A stretch of DNA of 13,486 nt from Gemmatimonadota bacterium (GTDB lineage: Bacteria; Gemmatimonadota; Gemmatimonadetes; Gemmatimonadales; Gemmatimonadaceae). Shown piece after piece: positions 7,270 to 13,486 of the stretch. The notes beneath the pieces are model-generated. The model did not search any database. It had not been told where the DNA came from and saw only the letters and a list, made by a program, of their open reading frames with translations. Both the position numbers and the translations under genes were made by a program. Positions within the stretch are counted from its first letter, which is position 1, and each line of letters starts with the position of its first letter. Location of the stretch: assembly GCA_003222065.1 (NCBI GenBank), contig QHUV01000104.1:1-13486 (forward strand). Reading direction: 5' to 3'.

Positions 7270-8859
7270 TCATGCTTCACGCACACGGCGGCGCCGCTCG
7301 AGCGGGACGCCGAACCGCCGGCCGCCGCGGGCGATCCACATGCGGATCGTCTCGATCAACTCGCCGATGTCGCCGCCACGGCCGGTCGTCGCCTCGCGGC
7401 CCATACGGAGCGTCAGCGCGAGCCCAACAACCGTCATGATGACGTTCGTCGACCACATCGCCCAGAAGGGCGAGATATAGCCACGGTCCGAGAGCGACTC
7501 GCCGCCGATCAGACCGACGTAGTAAATCGCGAAGATGAACAAGCTGACGCCGATGACGAGTCCGACGCCGCCGCGCGGAAAGCGCAGGGCGATCGGCGCG
7601 CCGACGAGGACGAAGATCAGACACGAAGCGGCGAGAGAGAATTTCTTCTGGATCTCGACGTCATAACGATTTCGCAGCAGACGCGATTGGTCGGCGTTGA
7701 GCTTGGCCATATTCAGCCGCTGATCGGGGGCTAAGCCAGCGAGGCCGCCAACGGATGGAGCAATGCCCGACGAGGGCGGGAGAGGCACTGGCCGCTTCGT
7801 CGCCGCGACCGCCGGCGATCCGGCGGCGATTCGTCCCGCGCCGGCGAGCAGGGTGCAATACGCGCCACCCACACCGAAGGCTGAAGTCAGTTTCGGCGCC
7901 TTCGGGTGCGGACCAGCGGGTGGCTTGGGGCGCTTCGGCGCTTTTGGGCTGCCCGTCGTCGCCGGCGGATTCGCGGCGAGGATAGAATCGCGCAGCCATT
8001 GCGACTCGACCGAATCGGCGTGCGCTCGTTGTAGACCGGTGTCCGCCTTCGCTAGCGCGGCCTGCATCTCACACACGGACATTTCGCGGTCGCCCTTGGA
8101 GACAGTATCCGGATTGTCCGTCCCCTCGAACTGCGACGCGACACCGTTAACCCGCATCAACTGACGCATGTAGTAAAGTCGCGTCAGCTGTCCGGGTTTG
8201 TCCGTCGGCACGGTCTCCATCAAGCCGTGATAGAGCGTCATCTGCAAGTCGCGGCGGTTCGGCGCGAACTCGATCTTGCCGCTATCGGCGTAGATGGTGC
8301 GCCGGTTGACGGGGTTGGCGACGTCATAGATCGTCACGTCGCCCATTCGCGACGACGCGCGGTCGAGGTGTCCGGCGCGCAGATAGAGCTGCCCCTCCTT
8401 CACCGTGTTGAGTATTTGCTCACGCAGCGCGAACGTTGGCTTCGTGCGGAAAATCGCCATCTGAAGAACGGCCAGCCGATGATTCGCGCGGGGCAGGATT
8501 TGATCGTTGAACCCGAGCATCACGAGGGCGAGGACGAATGCCCCGGACAGCGACGGCACGAGCAGCTGACGCATCGACACGCCGCCCGCCTTGAGCGCGG
8601 TGATCTCGTTCTCCGAGGCCAGCCGGCTGAATGCGTACAGTACGGCGACGAGCACGGCCATCGGCAGCGTCATCGCGACAGTGAAGGGAATCGACAGGAG
8701 AAAGAACTGGGCGATCACCTGCCAGGTGAGCCCCTTACCGACGAGATTCCCGAACTGCCGAGCGATGTATTGGAGCAGCATCAACGACGTGAGCGCCGTC
8801 AACGCGAACGTGAACGGACCAAAGTGCTCCTTGAGGATGTAGCGGCTGATTATTTTCAC
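7270..8859 (-). CDS. lptF: LPS export permease LptF with a proline-rich insertion
   Basis: A 529-residue LptF, the partner of LptG in the LptB2FG lipopolysaccharide extractor. It has three N-terminal helices, the coupling segment ENEITALKAGGVSM, a periplasmic jellyroll region (about residues 125-260) and three C-terminal helices starting at KKFSLAASCLIFVLVGAPIA. Family members are usually about 360-400 residues. The surplus is mainly a low-complexity Pro/Ala/Lys/Gly region at about residues 297-376 (7732-7971), between the jellyroll domain and helix 4, plus a basic C-terminal tail ending ERRRRVREA. I chose GTG 8859 because AGGA lies six bases upstream and the protein then begins MKIISRYILKEH, as LptF proteins usually do. 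A GTG at 8901 would add 14 residues. It is first in the lptF-lptG-mlaE-mlaD run and divergent from the M28 gene. Confidence 0.93.
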   Translation of the reverse strand: MKIISRYILKEHFGPFTFALTALTSLMLLQYIARQFGNLVGKGLTWQVIAQFFLLSIPFTVAMTLPMAVLVAVLYAFSRLASENEITALKAGGVSMRQLLVPSLSGAFVLALVMLGFNDQILPRANHRLAVLQMAIFRTKPTFALREQILNTVKEGQLYLRAGHLDRASSRMGDVTIYDVANPVNRRTIYADSGKIEFAPNRRDLQMTLYHGLMETVPTDKPGQLTRLYYMRQLMRVNGVASQFEGTDNPDTVSKGDREMSVCEMQAALAKADTGLQRAHADSVESQWLRDSILAANPPATTGSPKAPKRPKPPAGPHPKAPKLTSAFGVGGAYCTLLAGAGRIAAGSPAVAATKRPVPLPPSSGIAPSVGGLAGLAPDQRLNMAKLNADQSRLLRNRYDVEIQKKFSLAASCLIFVLVGAPIALRFPRGGVGLVIGVSLFIFAIYYVGLIGGESLSDRGYISPFWAMWSTNVIMTVVGLALTLRMGREATTGRGGDIGELIETIRMWIARGGRRFGVPLERRRRVREA

Positions 8860-8865
8860 GACGAT

Positions 8866-8869
8866 TCCT
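8866..8869 (-). promoter_or_regulatory. Ribosome binding site deciding the lptF start
   Basis: AGGA on the minus strand is separated by a 6-nt spacer from GTG 8859. No comparable site precedes the upstream GTG at 8901, so this favours the shorter LptF. Confidence 0.55.
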
Positions 8870-8919
8870 GGGGTGGTCCCGAGGAACTTCAGTATTTCCA
8901 CAATGTTGGACGCCGGAGC

Positions 8920-9036
8920 GTGGCCGTAAGTTCCATCGAGATCGTGCGGCGTGGCAAGGTGCGGGGGCGCACGCGGCGTCTACGGAAGAAGCTAGCCAGT
9001 ATGACGAAACCCGCCGCCATTCGAGACGTCCTTTAA
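8920..9036 (+). CDS. Possible 38-residue basic protein with a bL19-like stretch
   Basis: This ORF lies wholly in the spacer between lptF and the M28 gene. It starts at GTG 8920 and ends at TAA 9034-9036, 11 nt before the M28 GTG. The product is very basic and contains VSSIEIVRRGKVRG, which resembles the C-terminal part of ribosomal protein bL19 (typical form SIEVVRRGKVRRAKLYYLR), but the resemblance stops there. About 70% of codons end in G or C. No Shine-Dalgarno is seen. It could be a small gene, a degraded bL19 fragment, or a chance arginine-rich frame. Confidence 0.25.
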   Translation: MAVSSIEIVRRGKVRGRTRRLRKKLASMTKPAAIRDVL

Positions 9037-9037
9037 T
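9032..9037 (+). promoter_or_regulatory. Candidate -10 box (TTTAAT) for the M28 gene
   Basis: TTTAAT, one mismatch from TATAAT, lies 10 nt before GTG 9048. No -35 is evident. With no ribosome binding site before the GTG, a leaderless transcript is plausible. The box overlaps the stop of the small ORF at 8920-9036. Confidence 0.22.
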
Positions 9038-9047
9038 CGCTCGCACC

Positions 9048-10016
9048 GTGAGATCATTGCTCCCGCTTCCCGCCATTGCCTGCTTCGTGCTCTCGCTGAG
9101 CGCCTGCGACCGCTTTCAGCGGCCCCGCACGGCATTCAATGGAGAAGCATCGTTGGCCTATGTAAGAGCGCAATTAGCCTTCGGCCCCCGAGTCCCGGGG
9201 AGCCGCGCGCACGAGCGTGCGGGCGACTGGATCGTCGCCCAGATGAAGCAGCGCACCGACAGCGTCGTTGTGCAGAGCTGGGCGCATGTGACGGCGACGG
9301 GCGACACACTGCGGCTCCGCAACGTCCTCGCGCGCATCAATCCGACGGCGACGCAACGGGTCCTCTATCTGACACACTGGGACACGCGTCCGACCGCCGA
9401 CGAGGACATGAACCTCGGCAACAAGCGTCTGCCGATCCAGGGCGCGAACGACGGCGCCTCCGGCGTCGCGCTCCTCATGGGAATCGCCGATGCGTTGAAG
9501 ACGACGCGTCCGCTGTACGGGGTCGACCTACTTTTCGTCGACGGCGAGGACTATGGCAGCTTCGACGGCTACAACGCCGACAGCGCGCTCACCAAGCACT
9601 ACGATGTGCTCATCGGCTCGACGTACTTCGCCCAGCATCTGCCCTCCGCCGACTATCGACCGATCTTCGGTATTCTGTTCGACATGATCGGCGACAAGGA
9701 TCTGCAGATCTATCAGGAGTCCAATTCCGTGGCGGCCGCGCCGGAGATCGTGGCGCGAGTGTGGTCGACGGCGGAGGAGCTCGGGTACGGCAAGTACTTT
9801 CTCAACGTCAACAAAGAGGCCATCACGGACGACCATGTACCGCTGCTCAAGCGTGGACTGCGTGTGATCGACGTGATCGACATCGACTATTGTACCGAAG
9901 TGATCGACTGTGTTGGCACACCGCGCAATTTGCACCATACGATGCAGGATGTGAAAAGAAGGCCCTCCTCTTCCTCGCCAGCGTCATCCTCCTCGGCGCA
10001 TCGGTGCGCGCGCTGA
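9048..10016 (+). CDS. Lipoprotein M28 peptidase / glutaminyl-cyclase-like enzyme, altered C-terminus
   Basis: A zinc enzyme of the M28 fold exported as a lipoprotein: the signal peptide ends in LSAC, with the lipid-accepting cysteine at residue 20. Metal and catalytic residues are in family order: H110 in LTHWDTRP, D135 in GANDGASGVA, E167/D168 in FVDGEDYG, D212 in FDMIGD, DDHVPLL (H263) and H297 in LHHTMQD. The DDHVP and HHTMQD pattern resembles glutaminyl-peptide cyclotransferases, which close N-terminal Gln to pyroglutamate, as much as aminopeptidases; sequence alone does not settle it. Relatives continue about 25 residues past the HTMxD motif in a closing helix. Here residues 302-322 are instead KRRPSSSSPASSSSAHRCAR, which is ComEA DNA read in the wrong frame, so the true C-terminus is missing. 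The start is GTG 9048, with no Shine-Dalgarno. Confidence 0.82.
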   Translation: MRSLLPLPAIACFVLSLSACDRFQRPRTAFNGEASLAYVRAQLAFGPRVPGSRAHERAGDWIVAQMKQRTDSVVVQSWAHVTATGDTLRLRNVLARINPTATQRVLYLTHWDTRPTADEDMNLGNKRLPIQGANDGASGVALLMGIADALKTTRPLYGVDLLFVDGEDYGSFDGYNADSALTKHYDVLIGSTYFAQHLPSADYRPIFGILFDMIGDKDLQIYQESNSVAAAPEIVARVWSTAEELGYGKYFLNVNKEAITDDHVPLLKRGLRVIDVIDIDYCTEVIDCVGTPRNLHHTMQDVKRRPSSSSPASSSSAHRCAR

Positions 10017-10768
10017 GAGCCGTCGGCACGATCGAGAAGGTGCCAGCCGGAAACATCCACGCACTCGACGGCCAGCTCGCCGCCGTCGACTCGGCACGCC
10101 GCGTGAAGCATGGGGGCGCGAAGGGACGCACACTGCGCGGCCGGCATCGCCTTCCCCCGGACAGTTTGCCCGCCCGTGACACCCTGGGGACGCGCCCGCC
10201 TAACGGCGCACCGACACGAGCGTTACCAGGCGGCAAGATCGACGTCGACACGGCGACGGCGGAGCAACTCGATGCCCTCCCCGGCGTCGGGCCCGTACTC
10301 GCGCGGCGAATCGTTGCCGATCGACAAAAACAGGGCGCGTTTGGCTCGCTCGCAAACCTGCGACGCGTCAAGGGGATCGGCCCCGCACTCGCCTCGCGGC
10401 TTGAATCACTGGTGACGTTCTCGGGTACTCCGCGTCCTCTAAGTGCTACGCCGATGGACTCTTCGGACACAGAGCGCCGCCGCGCATCGCGCGCTCCCCG
10501 CGCGTCCCGAGGGCACCGCGGCGCGGCGTCAGTGCCTAACGCGCCCGCTCCGCCCGACATTCCCCGTTCCAGTCTTTCTCGCCCTCTTTCACCGCCCGCG
10601 CAATGGCAGCACCGGTCGTCGCCATCGAGCGAATCGGCGATCTCCTCGTCCGTGAGGGGCTTATCACGCGCGAGCAGCTCGCGCGCGCCCTCCAGGAGCA
10701 AAAGCAGAGCGGCACCCGGGTCGGGTACAACCTCGTCAAGCTCGGCTTCATCGAAGAAAACGAGCTGA
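9951..10768 (+). CDS. comEA: ComEA-like helix-hairpin-helix DNA-binding protein, start codon lost
   Basis: ComEA proteins bind incoming double-stranded DNA in the periplasm during transformation. The frame encodes a membrane anchor (KKALLFLASVILLGASV), a linker of about 80 residues, and a clear double helix-hairpin-helix domain: IDVDTATAEQLDALPGVG then VKGIGPALASRLESLV, ending near 10415. No usable start precedes the anchor; the first in-frame GTG is at 10004, behind it. One extra A in the AAAA run at 9954-9957 would give a GTG-AAA-AAG-AAG start at 9951, and would also join it in frame to the M28 gene. The frame stays open to TGA 10768, 166 bases into pilB, but after about 10439 it reads as Ser/Pro/Arg-rich low-complexity sequence. 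A TAA at 10440-10442 one frame away is near the expected end. I give the widest extent; real coding probably ends near 10440. Possibly a pseudogene or a sequencing error. Confidence 0.6.
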
Positions 10769-12414
10769 CAAAAATGTTGGCGCGGCAGTACAAGATGCCC
10801 GCCATCGACCTCGCGCGCTTCGAAGTGGATCCGAAGATCGCGAAGATGATCCCGACGGAACTCGCGGTGAAGAATCTGGTCATCCCGCTCAAGCGCGATG
10901 GCCGCACGCTCACCATCGCGATGGCGGATCCGACGAACCTCGGGGTCCTCGAGGATCTCAAGTTCATCACGCGCTACGACATCTTCCCGGTGATCGCGGG
11001 CGAGTTCACCCTGCGGAACGTCATCGAGAAGATTTACGGTACGCAGGACGAGCAGCGTCTACAGACCTTGATGAACGAGATCGAGGTCGACTCCGACGTC
11101 GAGGTCATCGAGGAACAGGACGAGGACACCGGTCAAGCGGACATCGACGACGCGCCGGTCGTCAAGCTGATCAACGCCATCCTCACCGATGCCGTTAGGC
11201 GTGGCGCGTCAGACATTCACTTCGAGTGCTTCGAGCACGAGCTTCGCGTGCGCTACCGCGTCGACGGCGCGCTCATGGAAGTCATGAAGCCGCCGATGAA
11301 GCTCAAGGCGGCGCTCATCTCGCGCTTCAAGATCATGGCGCAGCTCAACATCGCCGAGCGTCGCGTGCCGCAAGACGGCCGCATCAAGCTAAAGGTCGGC
11401 ACGAAGGTCATCGACTATCGCGTGTCGACGCTGCCGACGCTGTTCGGCGAGAAGGTCGTGCTGCGAATTCTCGATAAGGGCAACCTGACGCTCGATCTCG
11501 AGAAGTTCGGCATCGAGCCCCGCGCCGAGAAGGACCTGATGGAAGCGGTGATGAACCCATACGGCATGGTGCTCGTCACCGGCCCAACGGGCTCCGGCAA
11601 AACGACGACGCTTTACTCGGCGCTGTCGAAGATCAATCTGATCGACGTCAACATCATGACGGCGGAAGATCCCGTCGAATACAACATGTTCGGCGTCAAT
11701 CAGGTCCTGGTGCGTAACGAGGTCGGCATGACCTTCGCCGCGGCGCTGAAGGCGTTCCTGCGGCAAGATCCGAACATCATCATGGTCGGTGAGATTCGAG
11801 ATCTCGAAACCGGCGGCATCGCGATCAAGGCGGCGCTCACCGGACACCTCGTGCTCTCGACGCTGCACACGAACTCGGCGCCGGAGACGGTGACGCGTTT
11901 GCTCGACATGGGACTCGAGCCCTTCAACGTGGCATCCGCGCTCAACCTCGTGCTCGCGCAACGACTCTTGCGCCGCATCTGCAACAATTGCCGCACGCAG
12001 TACGAGCCGACGGACGAGGAGCTCGCCGGCGCCAAGGTCACACGCGACACGACGCTCCGCGAGCTGCGGTTCACCGACGAAGCGATCGCGAACGCGAAGG
12101 CCAAGGCGATGAAGGAAGCGTTGGCGGGCCTTCAGCACGCTAGGCTCGACACCGCGATCGGAGAGCTCGGCTTCTTCAAGGGCGCTGGTTGCGACACCTG
12201 CGGCGGCTCGGGACTCAAAGGCCGGCAGGGCGTCTATGAGGTGATGCCGATGAGCGCGAAGATTCGCCGGCTGATCATCATGAACGCCGGTGCCGCCGAA
12301 ATCCGCGACGGCGCGGTCGAAGAAGGGATGCTCACGCTCCGCATGGACGCGTGGATGAAGGTGTTGAAGGGCATAACGACCGTGGAGCAGATGATACGAG
12401 AGACAAGCGCGTAG
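10603..12414 (+). CDS. pilB: Type IV pilus assembly ATPase PilB
   Basis: A 603-residue hexameric ATPase (GspE/PilB family) at the cytoplasmic base of the type IV pilus that powers pilin polymerisation. The N-terminal MshEN/GspE-N type domain (about 8-145) starts RIGDLLVREGLITREQL; a basic-acidic linker with EVIEEQDEDTG follows. The ATPase core has Walker A GPTGSGKTTT (from residue 327), an Asp box, Walker B IIMVGEIRD (E397) and the His box STLHTNSA. The C-terminal zinc site has two CxxC pairs, C460/C463 and C530/C533, separated by about 66 residues that include an Ala/Lys-rich helix. ATG 10603 is the only start after an in-frame TAA at about 10538. No Shine-Dalgarno is visible, so it may depend on upstream translation. 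Close to ComEA and followed by pilT. Confidence 0.96.
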   Translation: MAAPVVAIERIGDLLVREGLITREQLARALQEQKQSGTRVGYNLVKLGFIEENELTKMLARQYKMPAIDLARFEVDPKIAKMIPTELAVKNLVIPLKRDGRTLTIAMADPTNLGVLEDLKFITRYDIFPVIAGEFTLRNVIEKIYGTQDEQRLQTLMNEIEVDSDVEVIEEQDEDTGQADIDDAPVVKLINAILTDAVRRGASDIHFECFEHELRVRYRVDGALMEVMKPPMKLKAALISRFKIMAQLNIAERRVPQDGRIKLKVGTKVIDYRVSTLPTLFGEKVVLRILDKGNLTLDLEKFGIEPRAEKDLMEAVMNPYGMVLVTGPTGSGKTTTLYSALSKINLIDVNIMTAEDPVEYNMFGVNQVLVRNEVGMTFAAALKAFLRQDPNIIMVGEIRDLETGGIAIKAALTGHLVLSTLHTNSAPETVTRLLDMGLEPFNVASALNLVLAQRLLRRICNNCRTQYEPTDEELAGAKVTRDTTLRELRFTDEAIANAKAKAMKEALAGLQHARLDTAIGELGFFKGAGCDTCGGSGLKGRQGVYEVMPMSAKIRRLIIMNAGAAEIRDGAVEEGMLTLRMDAWMKVLKGITTVEQMIRETSA

Positions 12415-12418
12415 TGCT

Positions 12419-12486
12419 GGTTCGTGGCGATTGGTGGTTGGTCTACCTGTCGCCACGAAATCACCAATCACCAGCCACCAACCACC
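12419..12486. repeat. Inverted heptamer-periodic repeat between pilB and pilT
   Basis: The left half on the plus strand is GGTTCGT, GGCGATT, GGTGGTT, GGTCTAC (12419-12446). The right half on the minus strand is GGTGGTT, GGTGGCT, GGTGATT, GGTGATT (12486-12459). Perfect pairings exist between 12421-12430 and 12450-12459 (10 bp), 12433-12442 and 12477-12486 (10 bp), and 12429-12436 and 12462-12469 (8 bp). These overlap, so alternative hairpins compete. It fills most of the 79-bp spacer and could attenuate or process the pilB-pilT transcript. There is no U-tract. Confidence 0.85.
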
Positions 12487-12493
12487 GGATTCA

Positions 12494-13486
12494 ATGACCG
12501 CACCTCACGCCGCCCAATCCAGCCTCAACCTTCGCGTCCTCCTCGAGGAAATGATCGAGCGAGGGGCGTCCGATCTGCATATCACGGCCGGTGAGCGGCC
12601 GAAGGTGCGCGTCGACGGTGACATCGCGAACTCGAACGTCGACATCGTGCTCCAGCCGAAAGATTGCATGCAGCTCGCGTACTCGGTGCTGACGGAGAAT
12701 CAGAAGAAGCGGTTCGAGATGGACGACGAGCTGGATTTCTCGTTCGGGATCCAGAACCTCGCGCGCTTCCGCGGCAACTGCTTCAAGCAGCGCGGCTGCG
12801 TGTCGATGGTGATTCGGCAGATTCCCTTCCAGATCCGCACCTTCGAGGAGCTGAGCCTTCCGAAAGTCATCGCCGATCTGTCCGATCGACCGCGCGGTCT
12901 CATTCTCGTCACCGGCCCGACGGGCTCCGGCAAATCGACGACGCTCGCGGCGATGATCGATCGGATCAACAAGTCGCTCAAGGGCCACATCATCACCGTC
13001 GAGGATCCGATCGAGTTCATCCATCGCCACCAGATGTGCATCGTCAATCAGCGCGAGATCGGCAACGATACGAAGAGCTTTCAGGCATCCCTCAAGTACG
13101 CGCTGCGTCAGGATCCCGACGTCGTGCTCATCGGCGAAATGAGAGATCTCGAAACGATTCAGGCCGGGATAACGATCGCCGAGACCGGCCACATCGCCTT
13201 CGCGACGCTGCACACGAACTCGGCGGCCGAGGCGATCAACCGCATCATCGACGTCTTTCCATCGCACCAGCAGAGTCAGGTCCGCGCGCAGCTCGCGTTC
13301 TGTCTCGAGGGCGTCGTCACGCAGATGCTGCTGCCGAAGGCGAAGGGGCGCGGCCGGTCGATGGCGGCGGAGATACTCGTCGTCACGCCCGCGATCCGCG
13401 CTCTGATTCGTGACGACAAGATCCACCAGATCTACTCGATGATGCAGTCCGGAAAGAAGTACGGCATGCAAACGATGAACGACGCC
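12494..13486 (+). CDS. pilT: Type IV pilus retraction ATPase PilT (3' end outside window)
   Basis: PilT is the hexameric ATPase that depolymerises type IV pili, driving twitching motility and pulling bound DNA inward. From ATG 12494 the frame is open for 331 codons to the window end; full PilT proteins are about 345-380 residues, so only a short tail is missing. The N-terminus has the typical LLEEMIERGASDLHITAGE. The core has Walker A GPTGSGKSTT (from G141), Walker B VVLIGEMRDLET (E215), the His box TLHTNSAAEAINRIID, and QVRAQLAFCLEGVVTQ. The AIRALIRDDKIHQIYSMMQ segment, PilT's retraction signature region, is intact. The longer N-terminal domain and zinc cysteines of PilB are absent, which separates it from an extension ATPase. 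No Shine-Dalgarno precedes the ATG; the repeat at 12419-12486 ends 7 bases before it. pilC often follows but is not visible. Confidence 0.96.
   Translation, partial: MTAPHAAQSSLNLRVLLEEMIERGASDLHITAGERPKVRVDGDIANSNVDIVLQPKDCMQLAYSVLTENQKKRFEMDDELDFSFGIQNLARFRGNCFKQRGCVSMVIRQIPFQIRTFEELSLPKVIADLSDRPRGLILVTGPTGSGKSTTLAAMIDRINKSLKGHIITVEDPIEFIHRHQMCIVNQREIGNDTKSFQASLKYALRQDPDVVLIGEMRDLETIQAGITIAETGHIAFATLHTNSAAEAINRIIDVFPSHQQSQVRAQLAFCLEGVVTQMLLPKAKGRGRSMAAEILVVTPAIRALIRDDKIHQIYSMMQSGKKYGMQTMNDA

Larger units (their letters stand above)
431..11200. repeat. Dispersed GTTAGGC / GCCTAAC word (10 sites)
   Basis: Exact 7-mers start at 431, 1034, 2098, 2590, 2671, 3537, 7202, 10198, 10534 and 11194. 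GTTAGGC is on the plus strand at 2098, 2590, 2671, 3537 and 11194, and on the minus strand at the others. Nine of the ten extend to CGTTAGGC; only 1034 does not. Near-matches are at 108 (CCTAACG after CA) and 950 (GCCTAAA). In ctaA, the permease, the amidohydrolase, lptG and pilB the word always reads GTTAGGC on the coding strand. The coordinates given are the outer limits; the sites are scattered, not continuous. Confidence 0.65.

Noticed and set aside
8860..8901. LptF start at GTG 8901
   Set aside because: No ribosome binding site there, and the extra 14 residues are unlike usual LptF N-termini; GTG 8859 has AGGA at 6-nt spacing.
9951..9961. Classic programmed -1 slippery site at the M28/ComEA junction
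   Set aside because: A -1 slip on AAA (9954-9956) lands on GAA, so re-pairing is imperfect, and there is no obvious AAAAAAG heptamer or downstream stem. Kept only as one possibility in the finding.
11389..13471. Long minus-strand open frames opposite pilB (11389-12471) and pilT (12491-13471)
   Set aside because: They mirror strongly conserved ATPase genes and are Arg/His/Asp-rich, as expected for the reverse complement of G+C-rich coding DNA.

Overview
The window comes from a G+C-rich, diderm (Gram-negative-type) bacterium. It encodes outer-membrane lipid machinery (LptF, LptG, MlaE, MlaD), a lipoprotein, heme A synthesis for an aerobic terminal oxidase, and the two type IV pilus motor ATPases. 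The protein style (long LptF, PilB/PilT pair, Ala/Arg-rich small proteins) would fit Gemmatimonadota or a related phylum. That placement is an inference from memory of such genomes; no 16S rRNA or other marker is present.

Layout. (1) 1-1378: what looks like the tail of a plus-strand gene, then a heptamer-repeat hairpin, then a minus-strand pair, ctaA (heme A synthase) followed by a small unknown protein overlapping it by ATGA. (2) 1379-4251: a 162-bp divergent leader holding two tiny ORFs with strong ribosome binding sites, then an APC amino-acid permease whose stop overlaps the start (TGATG) of an exported amidohydrolase. (3) 4265-8859, minus strand: an envelope lipid-traffic cluster in transcription order lptF, lptG, mlaE, mlaD. 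Its 3' end meets the amidohydrolase with only 13 bp between. No mlaF ATPase is present. (4) 8860-9047: a divergent spacer with a possible 38-codon basic ORF. (5) 9048-13486, plus strand: a lipoprotein M28/glutaminyl-cyclase-like enzyme that seems to have lost its C-terminus exactly where a ComEA-like DNA-binding protein begins without a start codon, then pilB and pilT. pilT runs off the window end.

Genes working together: LptF/LptG are the permease pair that lifts lipopolysaccharide from the inner membrane, and MlaE/MlaD are the permease and periplasmic lipid-binding ring of an MCE phospholipid transporter. ComEA, PilB and PilT all belong to pilus-mediated DNA uptake and twitching. The permease and exported amidohydrolase probably serve amino-acid or peptide scavenging.

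The most interesting items are at the DNA level. The 8-mer CGTTAGGC (or its complement) occurs nine times, far more than composition suggests, uses otherwise rare TTA and AGG codons, and lies beside competence genes. Three spacers carry 7-nt-periodic GG-starting repeats arranged as hairpins. Several genes have a TANNNT-like box about 8-12 nt before the start codon and no Shine-Dalgarno sequence, as leaderless genes do. The M28/ComEA junction looks like a frameshift or deletion. There is no CRISPR array, tRNA, rRNA, insertion sequence or phage gene, and no stretch over 300 bases lacks a gene.
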